Source: Hoyosella sp. YIM 151337 (GTDB lineage Bacteria > Actinomycetota > Actinomycetes > Mycobacteriales > Mycobacteriaceae). From it: 64,000 nt of DNA. The DNA lies in NCBI RefSeq assembly GCF_026041215.1, contig NZ_JAPEIQ010000006.1, positions 512,146 to 576,145 of the forward strand, in the 5' to 3' direction. The first letter of the stretch is position 1. Every line of letters begins with the position of its first letter. Below are positions 17,935-29,720 of the stretch, piece after piece. The notes under the pieces were generated by a model that searched no databases, had not been told where the DNA came from, and saw only the letters and a program-made list of their open reading frames with translations. The position numbers and the translations under genes were made by a program.

Positions 17935-19443
17935 ATGACCACCAGCACTGACACCACCACGATTTCGCATTGGGTCGACGGCAAACCGTTCGGCGGCACG
18001 AGCACGAAAACCGCTCCCGTCACCAACCCGGCGTCGGGTGAAGTAACCAAGCAGGTCGCGCTCGCCTCTGTGGAGGACACCCGCGCAGCGATTGATGCGG
18101 CCTCATCTGCCTTCCCAGCTTGGCGTGACACGTCGCTCGCGAAGCGCGTCCAGATCCTGTTCAGGTTCCGCGAGCTGCTCAACGAGCGCAAGCCTGAACT
18201 CGCGGAGATCATCACCTCCGAGCACGGCAAGGTCCTCTCCGATGCCCTCGGTGAGATCACGCGCGGCCAGGAGGTCGTTGAATTCGCGTGCGGTATCCCA
18301 CATTTACTCAAGGGCGGCATGACCGAGAACGCGTCAACCAAAGTCGACGTGTTCTCGATCCGTCAGCCGATCGGCCCGGTCGCCGTGATCAGCCCGTTCA
18401 ACTTCCCCGCGATGGTGCCGATGTGGTTCTTCCCCCTCGCTATCGCAACCGGCAACACCGTCGTCCTGAAGCCGTCTGAGAAGGATCCTTCAGCGTCGAT
18501 ATGGCTGGCTGAACTCTGGGCCGAGGCGGGGCTGCCGCCGGGCGTGTTCAATGTCGTCCAGGGCGACAAGACGTCGGTGGACGAACTCCTCACCAACCCG
18601 GGCATCAAGGCGATCTCGTTCGTCGGTTCCACCCCGATCGCGCAGTACGTCTACAACACCGGGACCGCGCACGGCAAGCGGGTGCAGGCCCTCGGAGGTG
18701 CGAAGAACCACATGGTGGTTCTTCCCGATGCCGACCTTGATCTCGCGGCTGACGCCGCGGTCAATGCAGGCTTCGGGTCCGCTGGCGAACGCTGCATGGC
18801 GATCTCCGCCCTCGTTGCCGTCGGCGGTGTAGGAGACGCACTCGTCGCGAAGATCAACGAACGCGCCAAGACCATCAAGACCGGTGACGGCACGAAGAAC
18901 TGCGACATGGGTCCCCTGGTCACCAAGCAGCACCGCGATAAAGTCGCATCATATATCGATGCGGGCGAAGCGGCCGGCGCGACAATCGCCCTCGACGGCC
19001 GCCAAGTACAGGCAGATGGTGGCGAGAACGGTTTCTGGCTCGGCCCGACCGTCATCGACCACGTCACACCCGAGATGACCTGCTATACCGAAGAAATCTT
19101 CGGCCCGGTGCTGTCGGTCCTGCGTGTTGAAAGCTATGACGACGCACTGGAACTGGTGAACGTAAACCCGTACGGCAACGGCACTGCCATCTTCACCAAC
19201 GACGGCGGGGCCGCCCGGCGCTTCCAGAATGAGGTCGAGGTCGGCATGGTCGGCATCAATGTGCCGATCCCAGTCCCGATGGCGTACTACAGCTTTGGCG
19301 GCTGGAAGTCGTCGCTCTTCGGTGACACGCACGCGCATGGGGCGGAAGGCATTCACTTCTTCACCCGCGGCAAAGTTGTCACCGAACGCTGGCTCGATCC
19401 GAGCCACGGCGGCCTGAACCTCGGTTTCCCGCAATCTCACTGA
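17935..19443 (+). CDS. iolA: Methylmalonate/malonate-semialdehyde dehydrogenase (acylating) IolA
   Basis: A 502-residue aldehyde dehydrogenase-superfamily enzyme that turns malonate semialdehyde into acetyl-CoA and CO2, the last step of the iol route, and can also serve valine breakdown. The catalytic Cys is at 287 in GERCMAI. NAD-binding is marked by SPFNFPAMVPMWFFPLAIA and FVGSTPIAQYVY. An acylating-type IDGKPFGG-like start (SHWVDGKPFGG) is present. Length is normal. Confidence 0.95.
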   Translation: MTTSTDTTTISHWVDGKPFGGTSTKTAPVTNPASGEVTKQVALASVEDTRAAIDAASSAFPAWRDTSLAKRVQILFRFRELLNERKPELAEIITSEHGKVLSDALGEITRGQEVVEFACGIPHLLKGGMTENASTKVDVFSIRQPIGPVAVISPFNFPAMVPMWFFPLAIATGNTVVLKPSEKDPSASIWLAELWAEAGLPPGVFNVVQGDKTSVDELLTNPGIKAISFVGSTPIAQYVYNTGTAHGKRVQALGGAKNHMVVLPDADLDLAADAAVNAGFGSAGERCMAISALVAVGGVGDALVAKINERAKTIKTGDGTKNCDMGPLVTKQHRDKVASYIDAGEAAGATIALDGRQVQADGGENGFWLGPTVIDHVTPEMTCYTEEIFGPVLSVLRVESYDDALELVNVNPYGNGTAIFTNDGGAARRFQNEVEVGMVGINVPIPVPMAYYSFGGWKSSLFGDTHAHGAEGIHFFTRGKVVTERWLDPSHGGLNLGFPQSH

Positions 19444-19490
19444 GACCGTCCACTAAATGCCTTCGGGCCCTTGATGTCAAGGACGAACGA

Positions 19491-20543
19491 ATGAGCACCA
19501 AGACATCCATAGCTCTCGCCGGTCTGGGTCGTATGGGGAGAATTCATCTCGCCAACCTCACTGGCCGCTGCCCATCCGCGCAGCTGGCGGCCGTGTTCGA
19601 CGCTCGTGAAGACGTCGCACGGGAGATCGGCGAACAGTTCGGCGTGCCATGGACAACGACGTATGAGGAGCTGCTGCACAATCCCGACATCGATGCAGTC
19701 GCTATCGCGACGCCCACTGGTACGCACGCACCGCTGACGATCGCCGCAGCGGAAGCCGGGAAGCATGTCTTCTCGGAGAAGCCGATTTCGCTGGACCGGG
19801 CCGCCACCGTCGACGTGCTCGACGCGGTGAAGAAGGCTGCCGTCCAGTTCCAGGTTGGCTTCCACCGGCGTTTCGACCCAGACTGGGTGGCCGGGGTCCA
19901 TCGGATCAAAGCCGGCGAACTCGGCGAGGTTTTCATGTTCCGGACGTCGCTGCGCGACATGATCGCACCGAAAGCCGAGTTTCTCGCGGGTTCGGGTGGC
20001 TTCTTCGTCGACGTCACGGTTCACGACTTCGACACTGCGCGATGGATCGCCGGTGAAATCGTCGAGGTCAGTGCCTACGGAAGTTCGCTGAGCGATCCGG
20101 AGGGGTTTGCCGCGATCGGCGATGTCGACACCGCGGTGGTGGTGGTGCGTTTCGAGAACGGCGCGCTGGGCGTTATCGACAACAGCCGGGCTGCGGGTTA
20201 CGGGTACGAGTGCTCCACCGAGGTCGTCGGTTCACGTGCGACATTGCGCATCGACAACCCCAGACGCTTCGGCTACGAGTGGCGAACACCCGGCTCAGCT
20301 ACAGTGCCGCTCGTAGCGGATTTTGAGCAGCGTTATCCGTTCGCCTACCAGGCCGAAGTCGAAGCGTTCGCGCAGTGCGTGCAGACTGGAGAGCAGCCGC
20401 GCTGTACTGGGCTCGATGCGCTGGCCGCATTCGACTTGGCCCAGGCCGCGTCACACGCGTGGAGGACAGGCACGACCGTGAAGCTCAGCCCGCAGCGCGT
20501 TGACGGCGGTGTGGAATACGGCGCTCTGCTTAGTTCACACTGA
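19491..20543 (+). CDS. Second Gfo/Idh-family cyclitol dehydrogenase
   Basis: A 350-residue NAD(P)-dependent dehydrogenase. Rossmann motif GLGRMGRIH, then FSEKPISLD, QVGFHRRFDPDW and the catalytic helix FVDVTVHDFDTARW. It differs from IolG at 15990 in the substrate domain and may act on scyllo- or D-chiro-inositol, or may be an additional IolG (inference). Its ribosome site AAGGA is inside a small perfect inverted repeat CCTTGATGTCAAGG (19469-19482). The last 14 bases overlap, tail to tail, the TetR gene on the other strand. It ends the iol run. Confidence 0.85.
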   Translation: MSTKTSIALAGLGRMGRIHLANLTGRCPSAQLAAVFDAREDVAREIGEQFGVPWTTTYEELLHNPDIDAVAIATPTGTHAPLTIAAAEAGKHVFSEKPISLDRAATVDVLDAVKKAAVQFQVGFHRRFDPDWVAGVHRIKAGELGEVFMFRTSLRDMIAPKAEFLAGSGGFFVDVTVHDFDTARWIAGEIVEVSAYGSSLSDPEGFAAIGDVDTAVVVVRFENGALGVIDNSRAAGYGYECSTEVVGSRATLRIDNPRRFGYEWRTPGSATVPLVADFEQRYPFAYQAEVEAFAQCVQTGEQPRCTGLDALAAFDLAQAASHAWRTGTTVKLSPQRVDGGVEYGALLSSH

Positions 20544-21738
20544 CCGCGAGTATCGCATGACCGACGGCCGTGAGGTCGTCTGCGTGCTGCAAACCGAAGG
20601 GTCTCCGCAGCACCGCATTGTTAGCGACGGTCGTCGCAGCGATGACACGCAGCCGCGCTTCCGCACGGCTCATGCCCGGCCGCGCATACTGCAGGAGCGT
20701 TGCCCACGACACCACGCCATCACGCTGGATGTCGCGGGTGCGCCCTGCGTTGATGTCGGGTGACAAGTGCATCGGTTCGGTTGCCGCCACTGCTATGAGG
20801 CCCGGGTGAGCGACACTGAATTCGGCGTAGTAACGCATCATCGCACGCACGATGTCGTCAGGGGCGCCACTCTCCGTGACCGCTCGCGCGATGTACCCGT
20901 CGATCCAGCGGGCACAACGATCGAGGATGACCTTGAGCAGGTCTGATTTGCGCGGGAAGTAGTGGTAGATGCTGGGACCCACCATGCCAGCACGCGCGGC
21001 GACATCCTCGATCGTCGTAGCGACGTACCCCTGTTCGCCGAAAAGGGTCGTAGCCGCCGCGATAAGTTCCTCCCGGCGCTCACCACTCGCGTCGGCCTGA
21101 ACTAGACGTTCCGCCTCGCCTGCGGTGATCAATTGCGGGTAGGGCTGCGGTACCGGCAGCGCGCCGATCATGTCGCCAGCGAGGCGGCAAAGGATGTGGA
21201 TGCCGTCCTCCTCAGCTACCTCGACGCGATGGTACGAGATGCTTCCAAGCATCCAGATGAGGTACCAGGCGACGAGGCGGCAGTGATGTGGAGTCAGGTC
21301 CGGCCGGGCAGCGGCGACCACCCCACCGATCGCGCGTACCGCTTCCACGATCAGCACCGCGACCGCGCGCTGCTGCGAGGCAGGCAAATGCCGTACCTCC
21401 CGGCGCAGCAGCGGATGCACCCCGCGGGCAGCGAAGGCGAAGGCCGACAAGTCGGCGAGAACCTCGGCCGTGGGACGTCCGTCGGCACACGCTGCGACGA
21501 CGGTGTCGCGGACACCAACGGCAGCGGTGAGCAGCACCTGTTCGAGAAGTTCTTCCTTGTTTTTGTAATGCCGGTAGAGCGCCGTGGGGGTCACTCCCAC
21601 GGCATCAGCAATGTCCGCCATCGAAACCTGGTGGTATCCCTGCGCGATGAACAGTTTGCTCGCTTTAGCGAGGATAATCTGCTTGCGATCGCGGGGCCGT
21701 TTGCGCGGCGCCAAGCTCGCGGTATCGCTGATCGACAT
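20530..21738 (-). CDS. Tandem double-TetR transcription regulator
   Basis: A 402-residue protein with two full TetR modules. The first helix-turn-helix (ILAKASKLFIAQGYHQVSM then IADAVGVTPTALYRHYKNKE) covers about 20-65; its ligand-type helical domain follows. A second DNA-binding domain starts near 205 (LIAAATTLFGEQGYVATTIE, IEDVAARAGMVGPSIYHYFP) with its own C-terminal domain. Usual TetR proteins are about 200 residues and act as dimers, so one chain may make a pseudo-dimer or a four-headed dimer. A basic RKRPRDRKQ stretch precedes the first domain. Convergent with the iol run; target unknown. Confidence 0.88.
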   Translation of the reverse strand: MSISDTASLAPRKRPRDRKQIILAKASKLFIAQGYHQVSMADIADAVGVTPTALYRHYKNKEELLEQVLLTAAVGVRDTVVAACADGRPTAEVLADLSAFAFAARGVHPLLRREVRHLPASQQRAVAVLIVEAVRAIGGVVAAARPDLTPHHCRLVAWYLIWMLGSISYHRVEVAEEDGIHILCRLAGDMIGALPVPQPYPQLITAGEAERLVQADASGERREELIAAATTLFGEQGYVATTIEDVAARAGMVGPSIYHYFPRKSDLLKVILDRCARWIDGYIARAVTESGAPDDIVRAMMRYYAEFSVAHPGLIAVAATEPMHLSPDINAGRTRDIQRDGVVSWATLLQYARPGMSRAEARLRVIAATTVANNAVLRRPFGLQHADDLTAVGHAILAVSVN

Positions 21739-21789
21739 TCAAGTAATCCTAGGGCATTGGCAGGTCGCGGCTGCTCCCGATCGGGAATC

Positions 21790-22476
21790 TCACCGCCGCA
21801 CTGTGTGCCCCTCGCCGATCGGGCGGGCTTCACGTCCCGGCAGTGACAACCACGCCGACGCAAAGAAGCACAGTGCACCCGCGAACGTTCCCATCGTGGC
21901 CACCGACGCGTCCTCGGGCACATCCGACGCGGTGACAAACGCACCGACCGCCGAAGCCGCGAATGCGAGGCAGCCGATGAAGTTCAGCCACACGGCGTAA
22001 CACGCACGGGTCCGCATCGCACGGATCGTTCCTGCATCTCGCGCGACCACCAGTACCAGCGCACCACTGACGAGGAAAGCCACCGACCCGGCCGCGTCCG
22101 GCGTCCACACGAGGGCTCGCTCATCCGCCACCGGGTGGTGCACTCGCAGGGCCGCGCTGGTACTGACGTTGAAGAGCAGGGCGCCAACTAGTTGCGCTGC
22201 CGCGGCTAACCACTCAGCCCGCACACCAGGGACGGACAAGTGCCGCACCCGGGCATCCTCGCTGAGCATAAGCTGGATACACGCGGCGGCCGTGAAGAAC
22301 AGCGCACCGGTGAAGAACAGCGCGTTTGCCATGCTCGCGCCGGCCGGTTTCGCGAAACCGGGCGCGGCACCCACTGTGAAGAACAGCGAGCCAAGCATGA
22401 AGCCCCAGCACTGATGCCGCAGCTCCCCGTGAACTGACACGCCGCCGTGCCCGCGTTGCAGCATCCGCATGACCAC
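21790..22476 (-). CDS. Multi-pass membrane protein, YrhK-like
   Basis: A 228-residue protein with about six to seven hydrophobic segments. The N-terminal part (ELRHQCWGFMLGSLFFTVG) resembles the YrhK family repeated along the chain: the pattern of a paired helix with FLxSGALVL occurs again in the middle and FIGCLAFAASAVGAF near the end. Start at GTG 22476 after AAGGGA. It is upstream of and same strand as the TetR gene, 51 bases apart, but no operon sign beyond that. Function unknown; family call moderate. Confidence 0.6.
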   Translation of the reverse strand: MVMRMLQRGHGGVSVHGELRHQCWGFMLGSLFFTVGAAPGFAKPAGASMANALFFTGALFFTAAACIQLMLSEDARVRHLSVPGVRAEWLAAAAQLVGALLFNVSTSAALRVHHPVADERALVWTPDAAGSVAFLVSGALVLVVARDAGTIRAMRTRACYAVWLNFIGCLAFAASAVGAFVTASDVPEDASVATMGTFAGALCFFASAWLSLPGREARPIGEGHTVRR

Positions 22477-22586
22477 TCCCTTGGTGTGGAGACCGACTCA
22501 CCGGTATTCAGTGTGACCATGTTCGCCGACGCATTTCGGCGGTTCAGGTTGGTACATCTCCCGCATTGCAATACGCTCCCAACTCG

Positions 22587-23909
22587 ATGCATACGTCCAG
22601 GAAAGTCCGGATCGCCGCGATCGCGGTAGCGGGTTCACTTGCCACCGCGAGTTTCGCGATCACGCCTGCAGCTGCCCAGCTGCAGGAACCAGAAATACCG
22701 GGCCCCACAACGACGTCTGCGGCTCCTTTCACGACACCTGACACCTCCGACTGCCCGGCTCGGCAAACTCCGCCCCCGCCCACCGACACGTCAGAGGAAC
22801 CTCGCGCCGGGGAATCAGCTCCCGAACCGCTGCCAGTTCCAGATCAGCCGGTAGGCGGTCCAGGGCTGGGGTATTGCGGACTCGCACACGCCGACGACGC
22901 GCCTGACGCGCCCAGCGAAATCTCGGCCGAGAGCTGGCTGATCGCCGATCTCGACACTGGCGAGGTGCTCGCTGCAAAAGACCCGCACGGCCGCCACCGC
23001 CCTGCCAGCACAATAAAAACGTTGCTTGCACTCGTCGCGTTCGGCGAAATCGATCTGGGCCGTACGATCGTCGGCACTCAAGAGGACGCCAACATCGAGG
23101 GCAGCCGTGCTGGTATCGGGCCCGGAGGCGTGTACACCAACGAAATACTGATGCAGGCGCTGGTCCTCTCGTCGGGAAATGACGCGGCAAACGCGATTGC
23201 CCAACAGCTCGGTGGCGTCGACGAGACGATCCGGAAGATGAATGAGTACGCGGCGGAACTCGGTGCGCTCGACACACGCACCGCAACGCCATCCGGCCTC
23301 GACGGCCCAGGGATGTCCTCGTCCGCGTACGACCTCGCCGTGATCTTCCGGGCGGCGATGCAGATCCCTGAGTTTGCGGCCTACTTGCAGCTCGATCAGA
23401 TCGACTTCCCCGGATACCCAGCCGACCCCGAGTTGCCCGGCGATGTCGATCGCCCGGGCTTCGCCATGGGTAACGACAACGTCGTGAACTGGATGTATCC
23501 AGACTCGATCGGCGGAAAGAACGGCTACACGAATGCCGCGCGCCATACGTACGTCGGGGCTGCGGAACGCGATGGCCGCCGGCTAGTCGTTTCGGTGCTG
23601 AAGGCCGAGAACGAGCCGCATCCAGTGTGGAAGCAGATTGCTGATCTGTTCGATTACGGTTTCCGCGTTCCAGAAGGCGCCAGCATCGGCACCCTCGACG
23701 CGATCGCAAGCATCATGGAGGCCCAGTCACGCGATGAGTCACCCGCGTTGTCGCCCCCCGTTTCCGCAGCGGACGATGGCCTTACCAGCCCGCCGAGCCC
23801 ATCGTCTCCCGAGACCGGCCAGCGCGTGCTGATCGGGGCGGGCGGCGCAGCCCTGATCGCCTTGATGCTTTACGTCGCGATACGCGCCGGCCGCCGGCGC
23901 AACCGGTGA
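22587..23909 (+). CDS. D-alanyl-D-alanine carboxypeptidase (class A/S11, DacB1-like)
   Basis: A 440-residue penicillin-binding enzyme that trims peptidoglycan stem peptides outside the membrane. Start at ATG 22587 (MHTSRKVR) rather than a TTG seven codons earlier. Signal peptide to about residue 30 (TPAAAQ), a Pro/Thr/Ser-rich linker to about 110, then the catalytic domain: SxxK as STIK at 141-144, SGN at 196-198, and the third motif reads KNG at 311-313 where KTG or KSG is usual. A second Pro/Ser linker leads to a C-terminal transmembrane helix and RAGRRRNR tail, so it is anchored at both ends of its export route. Confidence 0.9.
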   Translation: MHTSRKVRIAAIAVAGSLATASFAITPAAAQLQEPEIPGPTTTSAAPFTTPDTSDCPARQTPPPPTDTSEEPRAGESAPEPLPVPDQPVGGPGLGYCGLAHADDAPDAPSEISAESWLIADLDTGEVLAAKDPHGRHRPASTIKTLLALVAFGEIDLGRTIVGTQEDANIEGSRAGIGPGGVYTNEILMQALVLSSGNDAANAIAQQLGGVDETIRKMNEYAAELGALDTRTATPSGLDGPGMSSSAYDLAVIFRAAMQIPEFAAYLQLDQIDFPGYPADPELPGDVDRPGFAMGNDNVVNWMYPDSIGGKNGYTNAARHTYVGAAERDGRRLVVSVLKAENEPHPVWKQIADLFDYGFRVPEGASIGTLDAIASIMEAQSRDESPALSPPVSAADDGLTSPPSPSSPETGQRVLIGAGGAALIALMLYVAIRAGRRRNR

Positions 23910-23912
23910 AAT

Positions 23913-26002
<2,090 letters not shown>

Positions 26003-26012
26003 CTAGTAGCGA

Positions 26013-26825
26013 TCAGGCATAACGTACGGTGACGGGCGCATGGTCGGACCATCGCGCATCATACGACGGGGCACGTTCGACGCGGGCGTCGGCAGCTCGA
26101 GCAGCGAGCATCCGCGTGGCGACCTGGTAGTCGATCCGCCATCCGGCGTCATTGTCGAACGCTTTCCCGCGGTACGACCACCACGTGTACGGACCATCGG
26201 CGCCGGGATACGCCGCGCGCACGACGTCAATCCACTCGCCGACGTCCCCGATTAGCCCGTCGAGCCAGGCGCGCTCATGGGGCAAGAAGCCGGATGACTT
26301 GAGATTGCCGCGCCAGTTCTTGATGTCGGCCTGCGTATGCGCGATGTTGAAGTCACCGCAGATGATCTGCGCACGCTGCGCGACGGTGGTGAGGTAGTCA
26401 CCGAACGTCTTGAGGAACCGGTCCTTTTCGTCCTGCCGTGGAGTACCCACATCACCAGACGGGAGGTACAGACTCGCTATCGTCACCGGCCCGGCAGCAC
26501 CCGGTACATCAACCTCGAGGTAACGGCCGGACTCGGCAAACTCATCGTCTTCGAAGCCAATGCGCGTGGCGACGGGCGCGGACCGAGTGAGAACAGCGAC
26601 GCCGTTGCGTCCCTTGATCGACGACGGAGCTTGCGTCAGATGCCAGCCCTCCGCGAGCACTGGCGCGAGCGCGCTTGCGAGCTGACCTTCGTCGCAACGC
26701 GTCTCTTGCAGACACACCACGTCAGCCTCCGCGGCATGCAGCCAGGCAAGCATGCCTTTCTTCGCCGCGGCGCGGGCCCCGTTTACGTTGACTGTGGAGA
26801 CAATGAAGCTGGCTGGAGTCGACAC
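26013..26825 (-). CDS. xthA: Exodeoxyribonuclease III
   Basis: A 270-residue AP endonuclease/3' exonuclease of base-excision repair (exonuclease III/EEP family). The open frame extends through the MFS gene upstream, but the protein begins at GTG 26825 (STPASFIVSTVNVNGARAA). Catalytic blocks are VNVNG, CLQETRCDE (metal Glu), GDFNIAHTQ (Asp/Asn), and the C-terminal WSDHAPV with the catalytic Asp-His. It lies 31 bases from trpS and could share its transcript. Confidence 0.93.
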   Translation of the reverse strand: MSTPASFIVSTVNVNGARAAAKKGMLAWLHAAEADVVCLQETRCDEGQLASALAPVLAEGWHLTQAPSSIKGRNGVAVLTRSAPVATRIGFEDDEFAESGRYLEVDVPGAAGPVTIASLYLPSGDVGTPRQDEKDRFLKTFGDYLTTVAQRAQIICGDFNIAHTQADIKNWRGNLKSSGFLPHERAWLDGLIGDVGEWIDVVRAAYPGADGPYTWWSYRGKAFDNDAGWRIDYQVATRMLAARAADARVERAPSYDARWSDHAPVTVRYA

Positions 26826-26887
26826 GTCTTGGCACGCTAGCTGAGCGATAGGTGAAGTGGAAGCCGGGCATGGGGTGTGCCGGCCCC

Positions 26888-28117
26888 TTAGCCCGTTACG
26901 CTGCCCCGCCGTCCGCCTGCATTTTCGAGCAGGACAGCCACAGCGAACACGCCGATACCCGCTGCCGCCAGCACCGCCCCGACGGCTGCCGGAGCGGTGT
27001 AGCCGTACCCCGCCGCGATAACCTTGCCGCCGAGCAGCGCGCCGACACCATTGGCGACGTTGAGCGCCGAGTGGTTCGCGGTGGCGGCCAGCGTCTGCGC
27101 GTCCCTGGCGACATCCATAAGCCGAGTCTGCAGCGCCGGCACGAGTGCCGCCCCAAAGATCGAGATGAACACGAGGTTGACGAGGGCGAGCGGAGCGGTC
27201 CCGGCAGTGACGGTGAAGAGTGCGAGCAGCGCCGACAATCCCGCGAAGAGGCCGAACAGTGCCGGTTTGAGACTGCGATCGGCAAGCACGCCACCGATGA
27301 TGTTGCCAACGATCATTCCCGCGCCATACAGCATCAGTACCGCTGGTACGAGTGACCGCGGTACGCCCGATTCTTGCTGCACCGTCGAGCTGATGTACGT
27401 GTACACGGCGAACATGCCGCCGAAACCAACGATCCCGGTGAGCAGTGTCAGCCAGATCTGGATATTGCGGAATCCGTTGAGTTCTCTCAGCGGGCTTGAA
27501 CCCGCGGGCATCGCAACGTCCGGAACGACGCGGTTCAGGAAAACCACCGTCAGCACTCCGATCACCGCCACCAGCACGAAGGCGCTGCGCCAGCCGAAAT
27601 GCTGCCCCAGTGCGGTGGCGGCGGGCACGCCCGCGACGTTGGCGATACTCAGGCCCAGCATCACTTGTGCGACCGCTCGCGCACGGACGCCGGGGCCGGC
27701 GAGCTCCGCAGCGACGAGCGCCGCCACACCAAAGTACGCACCATGTGGGAGACCGGCCACGAATCGCGCCGCGAGCAGGGCTTCGTAATTCGGCGCGAAG
27801 ACCGTTGCCGCATTCCCGACCGTGAAAGCGGCCATCAGCGCGATCAGCAGTCTTCGCCGCGGGACTCTCGCCGCTCCGATCGCGATGAGGGGTGCACCCA
27901 CGACCACGCCGAACGCGTACGCGCTGATCGTGTGCCCCGCGGCCGGCTCGGTGACGCCGATACCGGCAGCGATCTCCGGCAGCAGACCCATCGCAACGAA
28001 TTCCGTGGTACCGATACCGAACGACCCGAGCATGATCGCAAGAATGGCGGGCGCGCGCCATAGCGACTGCCCCCGAGTTTCGGCAATTGCCTGGACCGGT
28101 TGCGACGTTTTCACCAC
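26888..28117 (-). CDS. MFS exporter, DHA1 (AraJ/Cmx-type) family
   Basis: A 409-residue major facilitator with twelve predicted helices. The first helix reads AILAIMLGSFGIGTTEFVAMG, a signature of the AraJ/chloramphenicol-exporter group, and the loop between helices 2 and 3 has the RVPRRRLL variant of the MFS motif A. Likely a proton-driven efflux pump for drugs or sugars. Sixty-two bases upstream of xthA on the same strand. Substrate unknown. Confidence 0.87.
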   Translation of the reverse strand: MVKTSQPVQAIAETRGQSLWRAPAILAIMLGSFGIGTTEFVAMGLLPEIAAGIGVTEPAAGHTISAYAFGVVVGAPLIAIGAARVPRRRLLIALMAAFTVGNAATVFAPNYEALLAARFVAGLPHGAYFGVAALVAAELAGPGVRARAVAQVMLGLSIANVAGVPAATALGQHFGWRSAFVLVAVIGVLTVVFLNRVVPDVAMPAGSSPLRELNGFRNIQIWLTLLTGIVGFGGMFAVYTYISSTVQQESGVPRSLVPAVLMLYGAGMIVGNIIGGVLADRSLKPALFGLFAGLSALLALFTVTAGTAPLALVNLVFISIFGAALVPALQTRLMDVARDAQTLAATANHSALNVANGVGALLGGKVIAAGYGYTAPAAVGAVLAAAGIGVFAVAVLLENAGGRRGSVTG

Positions 28118-28219
28118 GCTTCATCCGAACAGAACAAGCCCCGATGGCAATACCCGCCCGGCACGTCTTGTGACACGAATTACGGCGGATACCTCATGCT
28201 TCGGACGAACCTCGCGCGT

Positions 28220-29443
28220 TTAGATTTCTTTGACGGCAGCCTGCAGGTTGTCGTCGAGGGCGCCGAGGAACTCCTCGGTGGTGAGCCATCCCTGCTCCCC
28301 CCCGACAAGAATGGCCAGGTCCTTGGTCATCTGGCCCTCTTCCACGGTTTTGATGACGACGTCTTCGAGCTTGTGCGCGAATTCGATCACCGCGGGTGTG
28401 TTATCGAGTTTGCCGCGATGCTCAAGCCCCCGTGTCCACGCGAAGATCGACGCGATCGGATTCGTCGATGTGGGTTTGCCCTGCTGATGCATGCGGAAAT
28501 GCCGGGTCACCGTGCCATGCGCTGCCTCGGCTTCGACGGTCTTTCCATCGGGTGTCATCAACACAGATGTCATGAGCCCGAGTGAGCCGTATCCTTGCGC
28601 GACGGTGTCAGACTGCACGTCGCCGTCATAGTTCTTGCAGGCCCACACGTAGCCGCCCTCCCACTTGAGCGCGGAGGCCACCATGTCATCGATGAGCCGG
28701 TGCTCGTAGGTGAGCCCAGCCGCATCGAATTGGGATTTGAACTCCTTGTCGAAGACATCCTGGAAGGTGTCTTTGAACATGCCGTCGTACGCCTTGAGGA
28801 TGGTGTTCTTCGTCGACAGGTACACCGGGTAGTTCTGCTGAAGACCATAGGAGAATGACGCGCGCGCAAAATCTTCGATCGACTTCCGGAAGTTGTACAT
28901 GCCCAACACGACGCCGCCGGCGTCGGGCATCTTGACGACTTCATGTTCGATGGGCTCGCTGCCGTCGTCCGGAGTGAAGGTCAGGGTCACTGTGCCGGGC
29001 CGGTCCACCTTGAAGTCCGTCGCACGGTACTGGTCGCCGAACGCGTGGCGGCCGACGACGACCGGCTTCGTCCACCCGGGGACCAGACGGGGAACGTTCG
29101 AAATGATGATGGGAGCACGGAAAATCGTGCCCCCAAGGATGTTGCGAATAGTGCCGTTCGGCGACCGCCACATCTTCTTGAGGCCGAATTCTTCAACGCG
29201 CGCTTCGTCTGGGGTGATGGTTGCGCATTTGACGCCAACGCCGTGCTTCTGAATGGCGCGCGCAGCGTCGACAGTTACCTGGTCGTCCGTGGCGTCGCGG
29301 TGCTCGATGCCGAGGTCGTAGTACTCGAGGTTCACATCCAGATAAGGATGAATCAGTTTGTCCTTGATGAACTGCCAGATGATACGGGTCATTTCGTCGC
29401 CGTCTAATTCGACGATGGTGCCCTCAACCTTGATCTTGGACAT
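28220..29443 (-). CDS. icd: NADP-dependent isocitrate dehydrogenase
   Basis: A 407-residue dimeric isocitrate dehydrogenase of the eukaryote-like NADP type; makes 2-oxoglutarate and NADPH. Start set at ATG 29443 ([19 protein letters not shown]) after GAGGAGGA, not the upstream ATG 29488, which adds 15 unlikely residues. The substrate-binding block [13 protein letters not shown], metal-site DDMVA and the GTVTRHF region are intact. Divergent from the riboswitch-metY unit. Confidence 0.95.
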   Translation of the reverse strand: MSKIKVEGTIVELDGDEMTRIIWQFIKDKLIHPYLDVNLEYYDLGIEHRDATDDQVTVDAARAIQKHGVGVKCATITPDEARVEEFGLKKMWRSPNGTIRNILGGTIFRAPIIISNVPRLVPGWTKPVVVGRHAFGDQYRATDFKVDRPGTVTLTFTPDDGSEPIEHEVVKMPDAGGVVLGMYNFRKSIEDFARASFSYGLQQNYPVYLSTKNTILKAYDGMFKDTFQDVFDKEFKSQFDAAGLTYEHRLIDDMVASALKWEGGYVWACKNYDGDVQSDTVAQGYGSLGLMTSVLMTPDGKTVEAEAAHGTVTRHFRMHQQGKPTSTNPIASIFAWTRGLEHRGKLDNTPAVIEFAHKLEDVVIKTVEEGQMTKDLAILVGGEQGWLTTEEFLGALDDNLQAAVKEI

Positions 29444-29720
29444 GGGTGCTTCGCGTCCTCCTCGGCAGTGTCCCCGGCGTTCCGGCACGCTGTTTGCGCT
29501 TTGTGAGCACAGTCGGCGCGTTTCCAGCCAGCACGGTTCATCGGCTTAAACCTATATCGAGTGGGCGGTGTGCGGGCCGACCAAATCAAATATGACAAGC
29601 GTACTGCATTAGCGGTTGCGTCAGCATTCCCGCATTCAGCCTAACTGCCTGACACTCGGCCGGGCGAGAGCCCGCAGAGGGGCGGTAGGCATCTTGAGGG
29701 AGAAAACGCTACTATCTACG

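Noticed and set aside
26826-28124. Large N-terminal extension of the exonuclease III frame
   Set aside because: It is the shadow of the MFS gene; exonuclease III homologs start at the chosen site.
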